A model generated the notes under the pieces. The model did no database searches. It was not told where the DNA came from and was given only the letters and a program-made list of their open reading frames with translations. Shown one piece after another: positions 24,790-36,277 of a stretch of 64,000 nt of DNA. Origin of the DNA: Nodosilinea nodulosa PCC 7104 (lineage in GTDB: Bacteria; Cyanobacteriota; Cyanobacteriia; Phormidesmidales; Phormidesmidaceae); assembly GCF_000309385.1 (NCBI RefSeq), contig NZ_JH976537.1, positions 895,426 through 959,425 of the forward strand. The letters are read 5' to 3'. Both the position numbers and the translations under genes were made by a program. Numbering within the stretch: the stretch's first letter is position 1; each line of letters begins with the position of its first letter.

Positions 24790-25178
24790 AACCCAGCAGG
24801 GTTGGTTGTGTGTTTTCCCCCCTTGTTTGTTCCATTTATGAGTTCCGCTGTCTATTGCTATGGAGAAATCACGTTATGCCCAGATCGTAGGTGGCTTGGT
24901 TATCCCTTTGCACCATTGGGGCTAGGGATAGCCGATAGCCGGTAAAGCGCACTCGAGAGTGCGTTGACTTTTCACTCCCTAACATCACTCCCTGCTTCTC
25001 TTGGCCTCCTACCCCGAGGCTAGGGGAAGTTTTTTTCTTAAGGAAGGCTGAAGATGTTAGGGGATGTTTGAAAAGTCCTATGCACCAGTTACCGCAAGTC
25101 TTCGCCGTCGCTCGTAGCTTCGCGCTCAATTCCAGGCCGAGAGCTAGACGTCGAATTCAGCCGGGTCAAAATCGGACT
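24790..25178. other. Intergenic region, no gene seen
   Basis: No coding frame I would support. A small hairpin CGCACT-CGAG-AGTGCG lies at 24948-24963, and CCCCGAGGCTAGGGGAAG followed by TTTTTTT near 25010-25037 may act as a terminator on the + strand. Confidence 0.4.
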
Positions 25179-25769
25179 TTAGGCTGGTACTTCATTGGCA
25201 AAGCTCGCCTTGCGCCTAAACTCAAACGGCCCCGCCAGCGCCCCCCACACGTGCTCGTGGGTTTCCGGGTCGCGGCCCCGGTCCCAGCTGATGAACTGGT
25301 CGGCGTCGATTTCAAACTCGCTGTCTAGGTAGGTGAGTTTGCCGTTGCGGGTGACCATGCAGGCATTGCCGGGTTCGACCGACCCTTTAAAGCTGTGGCC
25401 CGTCCAGCGGACGAGCAGGTTGCAGCCGGGAGTTTTTTCAAAATGATCGGCGGTGAGCTTGGCTAGCTGCCCCAGGTCGCGGGAGGCGCCGTGGAAGGCT
25501 TCACCATCTTTAAGGGTGTAGTTTTCAATCACAATGTGATCGACCTGGACACTGAGCTTCATGCCGCGAGCGCGGTAGGGCTGATTGAGCATGAAGTCGT
25601 AGGCCTGCTCGATATAGAAGCCCAGGCCGCCCAGGGTTTCGGTGGGGAGGGGGCGCATGCAAACGCGAATGTGGGCAAACAGGGGCGGGTTGTCGAAGGC
25701 CTGCTGCTGATTGCTAAAGTCTGCCGCCATCCAGCGGGCTAGGGTGTGAACATCGGTGGCGTGGGTCAT
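25179..25769 (-). CDS. cpcT: CpcT/CpeT-type phycobiliprotein chromophore lyase
   Basis: A 196-residue protein of the T-type bilin lyase family, which attaches phycocyanobilin (or phycoerythrobilin) to the beta-subunit Cys-153 class of site. Family features visible are LARWMAADFSNQQQA at the N-terminus, ARGMKLSVQVDH in the lipocalin-like barrel, GNACMVTRNGKLTYLDSEFEI, and the terminal FISWDRGRDPETHEHVWG...GPFEFRR. The length is normal. It is monocistronic, and no phycobiliprotein gene is nearby, so whether it acts on phycocyanin (cpcT) or phycoerythrin (cpeT) is inferred from prevalence only. Confidence 0.78.
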   Translation of the reverse strand: MTHATDVHTLARWMAADFSNQQQAFDNPPLFAHIRVCMRPLPTETLGGLGFYIEQAYDFMLNQPYRARGMKLSVQVDHIVIENYTLKDGEAFHGASRDLGQLAKLTADHFEKTPGCNLLVRWTGHSFKGSVEPGNACMVTRNGKLTYLDSEFEIDADQFISWDRGRDPETHEHVWGALAGPFEFRRKASFANEVPA

Positions 25770-25845
25770 GGATGGGTTTAGAAATCGTCGTGGTAAGGTT
25801 CTAGTTTACAGGGTCAACGGTACTGGCTCTGGGATCAATGCCCCC

Positions 25846-26175
25846 ATGAAAAAACTCCATCTGGCTATCTCAACCGACGACATTGCCGCCTCCGTGGCCG
25901 ACTATTCTGCCCGATTGGGCTGCGCGCCCACGTTGGTGATTGAGGGAGCCTACGCCCTGTGGCGCACAGAGACGCTGAATCTCTCGATTCGCCAGGGGTC
26001 TGGAATCGCGCCGGGGCAGGTGCGCCACCTGGGCTGGGAAGATGATCAGGCCGAGGCGTTTACGGCGGAGGTAGATGTCAACGGCATGACCTGGGAGCGC
26101 TTTGCCGCCCAGCACCAGGCCGAGGAAATCAACGGGATTTGGCCTGGAACGAACTATCGGGTGCATGATGGGTAA
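25846..26175 (+). CDS. VOC/glyoxalase-like small protein
   Basis: A 109-residue protein beginning MKKLHLAISTDDIAASVADYSARLGC, the strand-helix entry of a vicinal-oxygen-chelate (glyoxalase/bleomycin-resistance) module, then YALWRTETLNLSIRQ and VRHLGWEDD. His5 and Glu or Asp residues could bind metal, but the second module usual for an active enzyme would have to come from a dimer. ATG 25846 is selected because the upstream frame extension has no family resemblance. The pRiA4b-like gene begins 22 bases after its stop codon, so the two are likely co-transcribed. Confidence 0.68.
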   Translation: MKKLHLAISTDDIAASVADYSARLGCAPTLVIEGAYALWRTETLNLSIRQGSGIAPGQVRHLGWEDDQAEAFTAEVDVNGMTWERFAAQHQAEEINGIWPGTNYRVHDG

Positions 26176-26197
26176 TGCACTGAAGCGGTGAATTGCG

Positions 26198-26728
26198 ATG
26201 GCGGCTATGCCCACCTCTGAGACCTACCATCTGCATATTGAACTGCTGGATAGCGATCCGCCCATCTGGCGACAGGTCTGCGTTCAGGGCGATCGCTCCC
26301 TAGAAGACCTGCACCAGATCTTGGCCGCCGCCGTGGGGTGGTCGGGGCAGGCCGACTATGTGTTCAAGGGCCAGGGGCAGGTTTTAGCCAGTGGAGAAGA
26401 TCGCTCCCTGGCCACGCTGCTCGCCCAGCCCGGCGATGCCCTGATCTACATCTACGCCCCGGCCCTGGGCTGGCTGCACAAGATCACCCTGGAGGCGATC
26501 GCCCCCGCCCAGCATCCACTCCCCCACTGCACCGCCGGGGAGCGCCAGTGCCCGCCAGAGTTTTGCAACGGCGTGTGGGACTACGTCGATCTGCTCGATC
26601 GCCTCAGCGACAGCGACGACCCGGAGGAGGTCGATGCCCTCTGGCAAAAAGTCGGCTACGACTTTGACCCGGAGCATTTTGATCGGGCGTCGGCCAATCA
26701 GCGATTGCAGAGCCTGGTGCAAGATTAG
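26198..26728 (+). CDS. pRiA4b ORF-3-like family protein
   Basis: A 176-residue protein of the widespread pRiA4b ORF-3 family. The diagnostic opening YHLHIELLDSDPPIWRQVCVQG is followed by SLEDLHQILAAAVGW, then the H-K-type ITLEAIAP, and PPEFCNGVWDYVDLLDRL near the C-terminus. The usual W..HLHxF segment is changed to WSGQADYVFKGQG. No biochemical function is established for the family, and the name refers to a plasmid homologue only. It does not indicate that this window is plasmid DNA. Possible starts are ATG 26198 and ATG 26207. Confidence 0.82.
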   Translation: MAAMPTSETYHLHIELLDSDPPIWRQVCVQGDRSLEDLHQILAAAVGWSGQADYVFKGQGQVLASGEDRSLATLLAQPGDALIYIYAPALGWLHKITLEAIAPAQHPLPHCTAGERQCPPEFCNGVWDYVDLLDRLSDSDDPEEVDALWQKVGYDFDPEHFDRASANQRLQSLVQD

Positions 26729-26872
26729 AAATCTGCAAACCAACAAGCCTGGGCGTCATTACTCGCGTAGGCGGAAATCTATGATGGACTGGCTCGTGTA
26801 GCTGGTATCTTAATTTCGGCGCAAATCGCTTAGGGACTCGCAGGAAAATAAGGTACCCGCAGCTTCCTCAGC

Positions 26873-27732
26873 TCACAGGGTCAGCACTGCCCGGTAGCGC
26901 ACCTTGTTATCCATCACCCTTTGCAAAGCTTCGTTGGCCTGCTCCAGCGGAAACAGCTCAACCATGGGCTGAATGCCAAATTTATCCACAACCTGAAGCA
27001 TTTCCGTAATCATGGCGGGGCTGCCAATCTCAGACCCCATAATGCGGCGCTGTTTAGAGGTCAGCGGCGTCACAGGAATCGTCAGCGGCTCGCTGGGAAT
27101 GCCCACAAACACAAAGGTGCCGTTGGAGTCGTGATAGTTCACGTAGCCCAGCCAGTCCAGGGCCTGATTGGCGGTGTTGATGATGATATTCAGCTTGTTA
27201 ATTGGCAGGGGCGGGGAGCCACCGGGGGGCACCAAAATGGCCTCGTGGGCGCCTAGCTGGGTGGCAAAGTCGGCTTTGTCGGCGGAGGTGATAAAAACCG
27301 TGACCCGATTGCCCAAACGGCTGGCAAACTGAATGGCTAAATGCCCAAGCCCGCCGATGCCAATCACGCCGATCTCCTGCCCGGAGGTCATGCCCGCATT
27401 GCGCAAGCCGGCGTAGACCGTGGCCCCACCGCAGAGAATTGGCCCCGCCGATTCCGTTGAAACGCCGGCGGGCAGGAGAAAGGCAAAGCGCGAATCGACC
27501 ACCATGTAGTCGGCAAAGCCGCCATAGCCACTGACAATCAGCCCTCGGCCCGATCGCAGAGGTTGTGGTTGCCCTTCAAACAGTCCAGGCAGTGCATGCA
27601 GGAGCCCTGCTGCCAGCCCACCCCCACGCGATCGCCCCGCTTTAGGTGAGTGACCTGGGATCCCAATTCAACCACTTCTCCGATCACCTCATGGCCCGGC
27701 ACCAGAGGGTATCGCGACCTCTGCCTCCACAA
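26873..27732 (-). pseudogene. Zinc-dependent alcohol dehydrogenase, truncated and frameshifted
   Basis: Two adjoining minus-strand pieces make most of an MDR-family zinc alcohol dehydrogenase (YahK/AdhA-like). The upstream piece has YPLVPGHEVIGEVV and the structural-zinc cysteines (SCMHCLDCLKGNHNLC). It stops at TGA after CDRAEG. One base further the other frame continues with the expected IVSGYGGFADYMVV, the Rossmann IGVIGIGGLGHLAIQ and the C-terminus. A one-base deletion near 27540 explains the break. In addition the first 50 or so residues, including the catalytic CGICHSD motif, are absent, and the DNA there is now the leader of the DUF4126 gene. The gene is dead on two counts. Confidence 0.87.
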
Positions 27733-27748
27733 ACAAAGCGACGCCCCT

Positions 27749-28210
27749 ATGGTTTATTTTCTGGCTCTGGTCATTGGCATTGTTGCCGGACTGCGGACCA
27801 TGACCGCACCCGCCGCGATCAGCTGGGCGGCCTATCTGGGCTACCTAAATCTTGACGGCAGCTGGCTGGCGTTTATGGGCTACCGCTTCACCCCCTGGAT
27901 TTTTTCGCTGCTGGCCCTGGCAGAATTTGTCACCGATCAGCTCCCCTCCACCCCCAGCCGCAAGGTGCCGGTCCAGTTTGGGGCGCGCCTGGTCAGCGGT
28001 GCGCTGTCGGGGGCGGCGGTGGGAATCGGCAGTGGTGTGGTTTGGGGCGGCCTAGGGGCCGGGGTTGTGGGCGCGGTGATTGGCACGCTGGGCGGTGCGG
28101 CGGCGCGATCGCGGCTGGCGATCGCCCTTGGCCGCGACTTGCCTGCGGCGCTGATCGAAGATGCGATCGCCCTTGTCGTTGCCGTTTTAGTGGTGAGAAT
28201 GCTGCCCTGA
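27749..28210 (+). CDS. DUF4126 membrane protein
   Basis: A 153-residue integral membrane protein with four hydrophobic stretches. The opening VIGIVAGLRTMTAPAAISWAA is the DUF4126 signature; later come LAEFVTDQLPSTPSR and a glycine-rich helix pair (VVWGGLGAGVVGAVIGTLGG) before EDAIALVVAVLVV. The function of the family is unknown. ATG 27749 begins the conserved part, although the frame is open further upstream into the alcohol dehydrogenase remnant. No ribosome-binding site stands out. Confidence 0.85.
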   Translation: MVYFLALVIGIVAGLRTMTAPAAISWAAYLGYLNLDGSWLAFMGYRFTPWIFSLLALAEFVTDQLPSTPSRKVPVQFGARLVSGALSGAAVGIGSGVVWGGLGAGVVGAVIGTLGGAAARSRLAIALGRDLPAALIEDAIALVVAVLVVRMLP

Positions 28211-28255
28211 GCCAGACACAGCCTGGCCGCCAGCAGAATACTCAGCCCCAGAGGT

Positions 28256-30655
28256 TCAGGAAGTCCACTTCCAGTTAACGATGTCGTCGTGGTCTTTGCC
28301 CTCGGTGTGGGCGTAGTTGAGACATTCGATGATCTTGTTCTTCATTTTCTCTTTCACATGGGCTGCCGCTGAACCCAGCTTGGGCACGCGATCGATCACA
28401 TCGATCACCAGGCTAAAGCGATCGATCTCGTTGTTGATAGCTAGCTCCAGTGGGGTGTTGATATTGCCCTGCTCCTTATAGCCCCGCACGTGGATGCGCT
28501 CCTGGTTCGAGCGGCGGTACACCAGCTTGTGAATCAGCCAGGGATAGCCGTGGAAATTGAAAATAATCGGCTTATCGGGGGTAAACAGCGAGTCAAAATC
28601 GCGGTTGGTCAGCCCGTGGGGGTGCTCTCCGTGGGAAATCAGGGTAAACAGATCGACCACGTTGACAAAGCGCACCTTCAGGGAGGGAAATTCTTCCCGC
28701 AAAATCGCCGTAGCCGCCAGCGACTCTTTAGTGACAATGTCGCCGCAGCAGGCCATCACCACATCAGGACTGTCTGGCTCGGTGCCGCAGTCGTCATTGC
28801 TGGCCCAGTCCCAAATGCCGAGGCCCTTGGTGCAGTGGGTCACCGCTGCCTCCATATCCAGGTACTGGAGGTGGTTTTGCTTGTCGGAGACAATCACGTT
28901 GATGTAGTCAACGCTGCGGAAACAGTGGTCGGCCACCGACAGTAGACAGTTGGCATCGGGCGGAAAGTAGACCCGCACCACGTCGGGGCTCTTGTTGGTA
29001 ACCAGATCGACATAGCCGGGGTCTTGGTGGCTAAAGCCGTTGTGGTCTTGCCGCCACACCAGCGACGACAGCAAGATATTCAGCGACGACACCGATCGCC
29101 GCCAGGGCACGTGATTTTTGCAGATATCCAGCCACTTAGCGTGCTGATTAAACATGGAGCTAACCACGTGGGCAAAGGCCTCATAGCTGTGGAAGAGGCC
29201 GTGGCGGCCGGTCAGCAGGTAGCCCTCCAGCCAGCCCTGGAGGGTGTGCTCGCTGAGCATTTCCATCACCCGGCCATCGCGCGACAGCTGGCTGCCGTCT
29301 AGGTCTTCGGGCAAGAAATCGGCCATCCAGGCTTTTTTGCTCACCTCATACACCGACTGCAAGCGGTTTGAGGCGGTTTCATCTGGCCCCATCAGCCGAA
29401 AGTTGTTGGGGTTGTGGCGCATAATTTCGCGCATCAAGATCCCCAGGGCTTTGGTGTTCTCAAACTCCACGCTGCCGGGCTTAGGCACGGCGATCGCATA
29501 TTCCCGGAAGTCGGGCATCTTCAGCGCCTTGCGCAGCATGCCGCCGTTGGCGTGCAGGTTGGCGCTCATACGGCGGGTGCCATCGGGGGCTAGCTCCTTC
29601 AGCTCAGGAATCAGGCTGCCGCTGTCGTCAAACAGCTCCTCAGGGCCGTAGCCGCGCATCCACTCTTCCAGCAGGCGCAGGTGTTCGGGGTTGCTGTGCA
29701 TGCCGCCCATGGGCACCTGGTGAGCCCGCCAAAATCCCTCCACCTTGTGGCCATCGACATCCTTGGGGCCAGTCCAGCCCTTGGGGCTGCGCAGCACAAT
29801 CATGGGCCAGCGGGGCCGCTCCAGGCTGCCGTTGATGCGGGCCTCGCGCTGAATGTCTTTGATTTTGAGCACGCACTCTTCCATCACCGCCGCCATTTTC
29901 TGGTGCATTTCGGCGGGGTCGCTGCCTTCGACAAAGTAGGGGGTATAGCCGTAGCCCCTAAACAGGCATTCCAGCTCCTCGTGGGAAACGCGGGCGAGAA
30001 TGCTGGGGTTGGCAATTTTGTAGCCGTTCAGGTTGAGAATCGGCAGCACCGCCCCGTCGCGGGCTGGATTGACAAACTTGTTGGAGTGCCAGGAGGTGGC
30101 CAAAGGCCCGGTTTCAGCCTCGCCATCCCCTGCCACGCAGGTGACGATCAGATCGGGATTGTCCAGCACCGCACCGTAGGCGTGGGAGATGCTGTAGCCC
30201 AGCTCACCGCCCTCGTGAATCGATCCAGGCGTTTCTGGGGTGACATGGCTACCGATGTGGCCGGGGAAAGAGAACTGCTTGAAGAAGCGCCGCATGCCGT
30301 CCTCATCCATGCTTTTGTCGGGATAGATCTCGGAGTAGGTGCCTTCCAGATACACCGGCCCCAGCACCCCCGGCGCGCCGTGGCCCGGTCCGGCCACGAA
30401 GATCATGTCCAGGTCGTACTTTTTGATCAGCCGATTGCAGTGGATGTAGGTAAAACTTAGGGCGGGAGAGGCACCCCAGTGGCCCAGCAGGCGATGCTTC
30501 ACCTGCTCGGACTTCAGGGGTTCCTTGAGCAGAGGATTGCTGCGCAGGTAAATCATGCCCACCGCGAGGTAGTTACAGGCTCGCCAGTAGGCGTGCATTT
30601 TACGCAGCTCTTCGTCAGTAAGGGGCTTGGTCTGGGGGGGAGAGGCTACTACCAT
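28256..30655 (-). CDS. xfp: Xylulose-5-phosphate/fructose-6-phosphate phosphoketolase
   Basis: A 799-residue thiamine-diphosphate enzyme that cleaves xylulose-5-P (or fructose-6-P) with phosphate to acetyl-phosphate plus glyceraldehyde-3-P (or erythrose-4-P), a carbon-saving shunt beside the Calvin cycle. Signature segments are [39 protein letters not shown], the TPP-binding [19 protein letters not shown] and [14 protein letters not shown] with the catalytic His/Gln cluster. Full length for the family. It stands alone; acetate kinase or phosphotransacetylase genes are not adjacent. The ATG at 30655 follows a 560-base spacer with repeats. Confidence 0.96.
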   Translation of the reverse strand: MVVASPPQTKPLTDEELRKMHAYWRACNYLAVGMIYLRSNPLLKEPLKSEQVKHRLLGHWGASPALSFTYIHCNRLIKKYDLDMIFVAGPGHGAPGVLGPVYLEGTYSEIYPDKSMDEDGMRRFFKQFSFPGHIGSHVTPETPGSIHEGGELGYSISHAYGAVLDNPDLIVTCVAGDGEAETGPLATSWHSNKFVNPARDGAVLPILNLNGYKIANPSILARVSHEELECLFRGYGYTPYFVEGSDPAEMHQKMAAVMEECVLKIKDIQREARINGSLERPRWPMIVLRSPKGWTGPKDVDGHKVEGFWRAHQVPMGGMHSNPEHLRLLEEWMRGYGPEELFDDSGSLIPELKELAPDGTRRMSANLHANGGMLRKALKMPDFREYAIAVPKPGSVEFENTKALGILMREIMRHNPNNFRLMGPDETASNRLQSVYEVSKKAWMADFLPEDLDGSQLSRDGRVMEMLSEHTLQGWLEGYLLTGRHGLFHSYEAFAHVVSSMFNQHAKWLDICKNHVPWRRSVSSLNILLSSLVWRQDHNGFSHQDPGYVDLVTNKSPDVVRVYFPPDANCLLSVADHCFRSVDYINVIVSDKQNHLQYLDMEAAVTHCTKGLGIWDWASNDDCGTEPDSPDVVMACCGDIVTKESLAATAILREEFPSLKVRFVNVVDLFTLISHGEHPHGLTNRDFDSLFTPDKPIIFNFHGYPWLIHKLVYRRSNQERIHVRGYKEQGNINTPLELAINNEIDRFSLVIDVIDRVPKLGSAAAHVKEKMKNKIIECLNYAHTEGKDHDDIVNWKWTS

Positions 30656-31215
30656 GGCGTTTATTCCAGCAGAAAGTACGCGTTATCGTAAGAGACCAAA
30701 AACAGAGTTTTCAGATTTCAGGGTGTTCCACACAACACCTAGCTAGGCTTTCACCGTGACCGACTCAGCGGGCTGAGTTTATGCCATTGGCGCGTCACTG
30801 GTAAAGAGAGGAAGGTAAAAACAGGAAAGATTTTTTTCAGGTGGAATACTCTTGAATGTTTTAAAACATTTTTTCGCTTGCCTGAACAATACTCCGGTGA
30901 AGTTAAGCTCCAGTTATGGGGCCTGGAGAGAGCTGTAAATCCCGTTTTGCAAGGGCTGAAGCTGATTGGCGATCGCGATTTATCGTTTTGTTTCTATCGT
31001 TTTGTTTCTATCCTTAAAAAGCCACAAAAAGCCACAATTCGCCCCATAGAACTAACTCAATGTCAGCATAATGTCAGTTCAATGCGCGGGCGCAAAACCC
31101 GCCTGAGGCAATCCTATAAAACAGGTTAGGGCTGCTGTTTTTTGTCAGCATTGCTACAGCCAGTATTGCTACAGCCAGCATTGCCAAGCGATCAACCTCA
31201 GCGAGAATAACCGGG
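30656..31215. other. Intergenic spacer with palindrome and short tandem repeats
   Basis: No convincing gene. It contains a perfect 16-bp palindrome AATGTTTTAAAACATT (30855-30870) followed by TTTT, two copies of TATCGTTTTGTTTC (30981-31008), and two and a half copies of ATTGCTACAGCCAG(T/C) (31150-31185). The palindrome could be an operator for the phosphoketolase, whose start codon is about 200 bases away. Confidence 0.6.
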
Positions 31216-31746
31216 CTAGGGGCGCAGGTAGTACATTAAGGCCTGAACCAGGTCGGGGGCCAACTCCAGGCGGCGCTGGAGGTCAGCCAAATCTTGGTAG
31301 GGGCCGCGGCGCGATCGCTCCTGCACCAAAGCCTGGGCCAGGGCCGGGGAGATTCCCGGCAGGCCGCACAGCTGGCCCGCCGTAGCCTGATTCAGGCCTA
31401 GCCTGGGCAGCGTGCCGCTGTGTTCGTCGTAGTAGCAAAATGACAGCACCGGAGCCAGGGGCCGCAGCTGAGTTGGGGCTACCCCCAGGGCGGCGGCCAC
31501 ATCGTCTAGGCAGTGAAACTGCACCCCGGCCTGCCGCAGCCGCACCAACCCCTGGGCCTGACGAATCGACAACCCCGGCAGCCGCAGCCAATCGTCCACC
31601 GTGGCCTGGTTGACATCCACCGCAAAGCCAAGCCTGGCCGCCTGCTCCACCTCCTGGTAAGACCGCAGCCGATAGGCTGGATCCTGGCTCAGCCGACTCG
31701 CCAGCGGGTTAAGCTGTGCCCGTAGAAGTTGTAGACGCCTTAGCAC
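31216..31746 (-). CDS. Helix-hairpin-helix (ComEA-like) protein
   Basis: A 176-residue protein with two HhH modules. The first is around VDVNQATVDDWLRLPGLSIRQAQGLVRLRQ, the second around LGLNQATAGQLCGLPGISPALAQALVQERSRRGPY. Both have the N-x-A-x...L..LPGI..A.A..I...R pattern of the DNA-binding ComEA domain. Unlike ComEA there is no signal peptide or membrane helix, so it may be cytoplasmic. It starts at GTG. A TM2-SHOCT gene lies 40 bases upstream on the same strand. A role in DNA binding is inferred from the fold. Confidence 0.75.
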   Translation of the reverse strand: MLRRLQLLRAQLNPLASRLSQDPAYRLRSYQEVEQAARLGFAVDVNQATVDDWLRLPGLSIRQAQGLVRLRQAGVQFHCLDDVAAALGVAPTQLRPLAPVLSFCYYDEHSGTLPRLGLNQATAGQLCGLPGISPALAQALVQERSRRGPYQDLADLQRRLELAPDLVQALMYYLRP

Positions 31747-31785
31747 AGATCACCCATCCACCCGCTCACCGACATTCATGTATAC

Positions 31786-32166
31786 CTAGGCAATGCGATC
31801 GAGCAGCTGGCGCCGCTTTTGCTCAAACTCCAGCTCCGAAATCAGGCCCTCCTGGCGCAGGGTGTCCAATTCCCGCAGCGCAGTTCCCAAGGCGCTCACC
31901 TGGGCCGCATGGAGGGGAGAAACACCGTCGGTTGCAGCGGAAGCCTGGCTCCAGCGCTGGGCAAAATCCTCGGAGGACTGGGAAAGCAGCATCACCCCCT
32001 CAATGGCGCAGGCCACCTTGGGGATTGGGGTTAGGCCTAACAGCAGGTACAGCGCGCCCCAAAAAGGCTGACCCAGGTAGAACTTGTGTAACCCAGATAG
32101 CGGGGTCAACACTCCCAACCAGGCTAAGATAATGGCTGTCCGACGGGTGCGCTGTGCCAACATCAT
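31786..32166 (-). CDS. TM2-domain protein with C-terminal SHOCT motif
   Basis: A 126-residue membrane protein. Two helices, IILAWLGVLTPLSGLHKFYLG and ALYLLLGLTPIPKVACAIEGVMLL, form a TM2 domain with the characteristic G-x-H-x-F-Y-L-G turn. The C-terminus ELDTLRQEGLISELEFEQKRRQLL is a SHOCT motif, a short oligomerisation helix pair. Two adjacent ATG codons (32166 and 32163) are preceded by AAGGG, and I chose the first. A longer frame exists to 32295 but its extra residues show no domain. The function is unknown. Confidence 0.77.
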   Translation of the reverse strand: MMLAQRTRRTAIILAWLGVLTPLSGLHKFYLGQPFWGALYLLLGLTPIPKVACAIEGVMLLSQSSEDFAQRWSQASAATDGVSPLHAAQVSALGTALRELDTLRQEGLISELEFEQKRRQLLDRIA

Positions 32167-32339
32167 TCCCTTCGCTACCTGTGAGGTCTGTGAAGTGTGA
32201 ATCTTTGAACTAATCTTGTGAAACCAGTATAAGCCTGGTATAAAGAATCGACATTGACCTCCGGATTCTAGTATGGGGTTAGCACTGATCCGCAAAGATA
32301 AGGATACTGAAAATACCTCACCTACGCTCTCACCCCTGA

Positions 32340-33269
32340 ATGTCCCACGCTGCCTTCTCCCCTGAGTGGCTAAGTCGCTTTACCGATCCCTACGCGCTAC
32401 TGGGGGTCTCGGTAGCCGCTGACGAGCGCCGTATCCTCAAGCGCTATCGGTCTGTGGCTAAACAGCTGCATCCCGACACCCTGGTGAATGTACCGGCAGA
32501 GCTGCGCCGGCTGGCCGACCAGGTGTTGCCCAAGCTGGTCAACCCCGCCTATCAGCGCCTTAAGCAAGACAAAGGCCGCAACGAAGTGCTGGCCACTCTG
32601 CGCTTTAAGGTGCGTCGCCTGAGCCGCGATCAGCAGCTCAAGCCGACGGGGGAGCAAAGCCTCAAGCTGCTGGAACTGCCCGAGGCCGAGGTCGAGGTAT
32701 TCTACCAACAGGCGGTCGATCAGCTGTGCGGTCGCCAGTATGAGTCGGTGGCCGATTTTGAGGCCTGCACCCTACATCTGGGCGAGCTCAACCTGGTCTA
32801 TCTGCGCCGCAAGATGGGTGCTCCCGTCATTCGGGAAAAGCGCACCGGGCTGGTGGCGGCTACTGCCCTTGCCTCCGAACCGCTGACTGATGTGCCCTCG
32901 GGCAAGTCAGCCTCTGGGCTGATGTACGCCGAACGCCACTATGGCCGTGCCCAGGAATATCTCAAGGGTAAAAACGTTCAGGCCGCGATTCAAGAACTCA
33001 AAGACGCGCTTAGGCTGGATCCCCAAAACAGCAGCTACCACTGCCTCATGGGGCAGGCCTACCTGCTCAACAAGCTGACCGGAATGGCGAAGGTTCACTT
33101 TAAGCAGGCCCTGCGCATCAACCCCAGCAACGCTGTGGCGCTCAAGTATGCCCGGCAGCTCAATTTGACCACGGCAGAAACCTCGCCTCGCCCCGCTGCC
33201 GTACCGAGGCAGGACAGCAGCAAGCGATCGCTATTTGGCGGCCTGTTTTCCAAGGGGCCAAGCCGCTAA
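32340..33269 (+). CDS. J-domain protein with TPR repeats
   Basis: A 309-residue protein. The first 80 residues form a DnaJ-like J domain (PYALLGVSVAADERRILKRYRSVAKQLHPD) containing the HPD tripeptide that stimulates DnaK ATPase. The middle (80-190) is a helical region without a zinc-finger, and residues about 205-280 carry two TPR-like repeats (YGRAQEYLKGKNVQAAIQELKDALRLDP; MAKVHFKQALRINP). It ends in a basic, phenylalanine-containing tail (KRSLFGGLFSKG). Such DnaJ-TPR proteins act as DnaK co-chaperones for specific clients. It is oriented divergently from the TM2 gene and upstream of aconitase. Confidence 0.85.
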   Translation: MSHAAFSPEWLSRFTDPYALLGVSVAADERRILKRYRSVAKQLHPDTLVNVPAELRRLADQVLPKLVNPAYQRLKQDKGRNEVLATLRFKVRRLSRDQQLKPTGEQSLKLLELPEAEVEVFYQQAVDQLCGRQYESVADFEACTLHLGELNLVYLRRKMGAPVIREKRTGLVAATALASEPLTDVPSGKSASGLMYAERHYGRAQEYLKGKNVQAAIQELKDALRLDPQNSSYHCLMGQAYLLNKLTGMAKVHFKQALRINPSNAVALKYARQLNLTTAETSPRPAAVPRQDSSKRSLFGGLFSKGPSR

Positions 33270-33382
33270 GCCAGGAGCAATCTTGGCGGCTTGGCCCGAT
33301 CGGCAGCACAGCCTACAGCACAGCAGGGCTGCGAATGTAATAGAATCGCAAGCGCCATGCCCGTCGCGATCGGAGAGCCTTT

Positions 33383-36064
<2,682 letters not shown>

Positions 36065-36277
36065 GGGGCAAAACGCCCTCTGGAACTGTATTGCCCTGCA
36101 TCCGTCAAGGGGAGAAACACGCAGTTGTTCCTAACCAACTCATCAACGACTCGTTAAGACTCGTTGAAGTTAAGAGCGGAGGCAGGGCAGCGCGGGGTTG
36201 CAACTTCTATAGTTTGGTCATTGTCGAGGGAACCCTGACAGTACCTATTGCCACTAATCATTACCAGGGATGCCGGT

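Noticed and set aside
26198..26728. Evidence for a plasmid or integrated plasmid from the pRiA4b-like gene
   Set aside because: The family name is historical; homologues are common on chromosomes and no replication or partition genes are present.
29681..30460. 259-codon open frame antisense to phosphoketolase
   Set aside because: Shadow; phosphoketolase motifs fully explain the DNA.
30878..31129. 83-codon + strand frame before the HhH gene
   Set aside because: It is built from micro-repeats and low-complexity sequence, with no ribosome-binding site.
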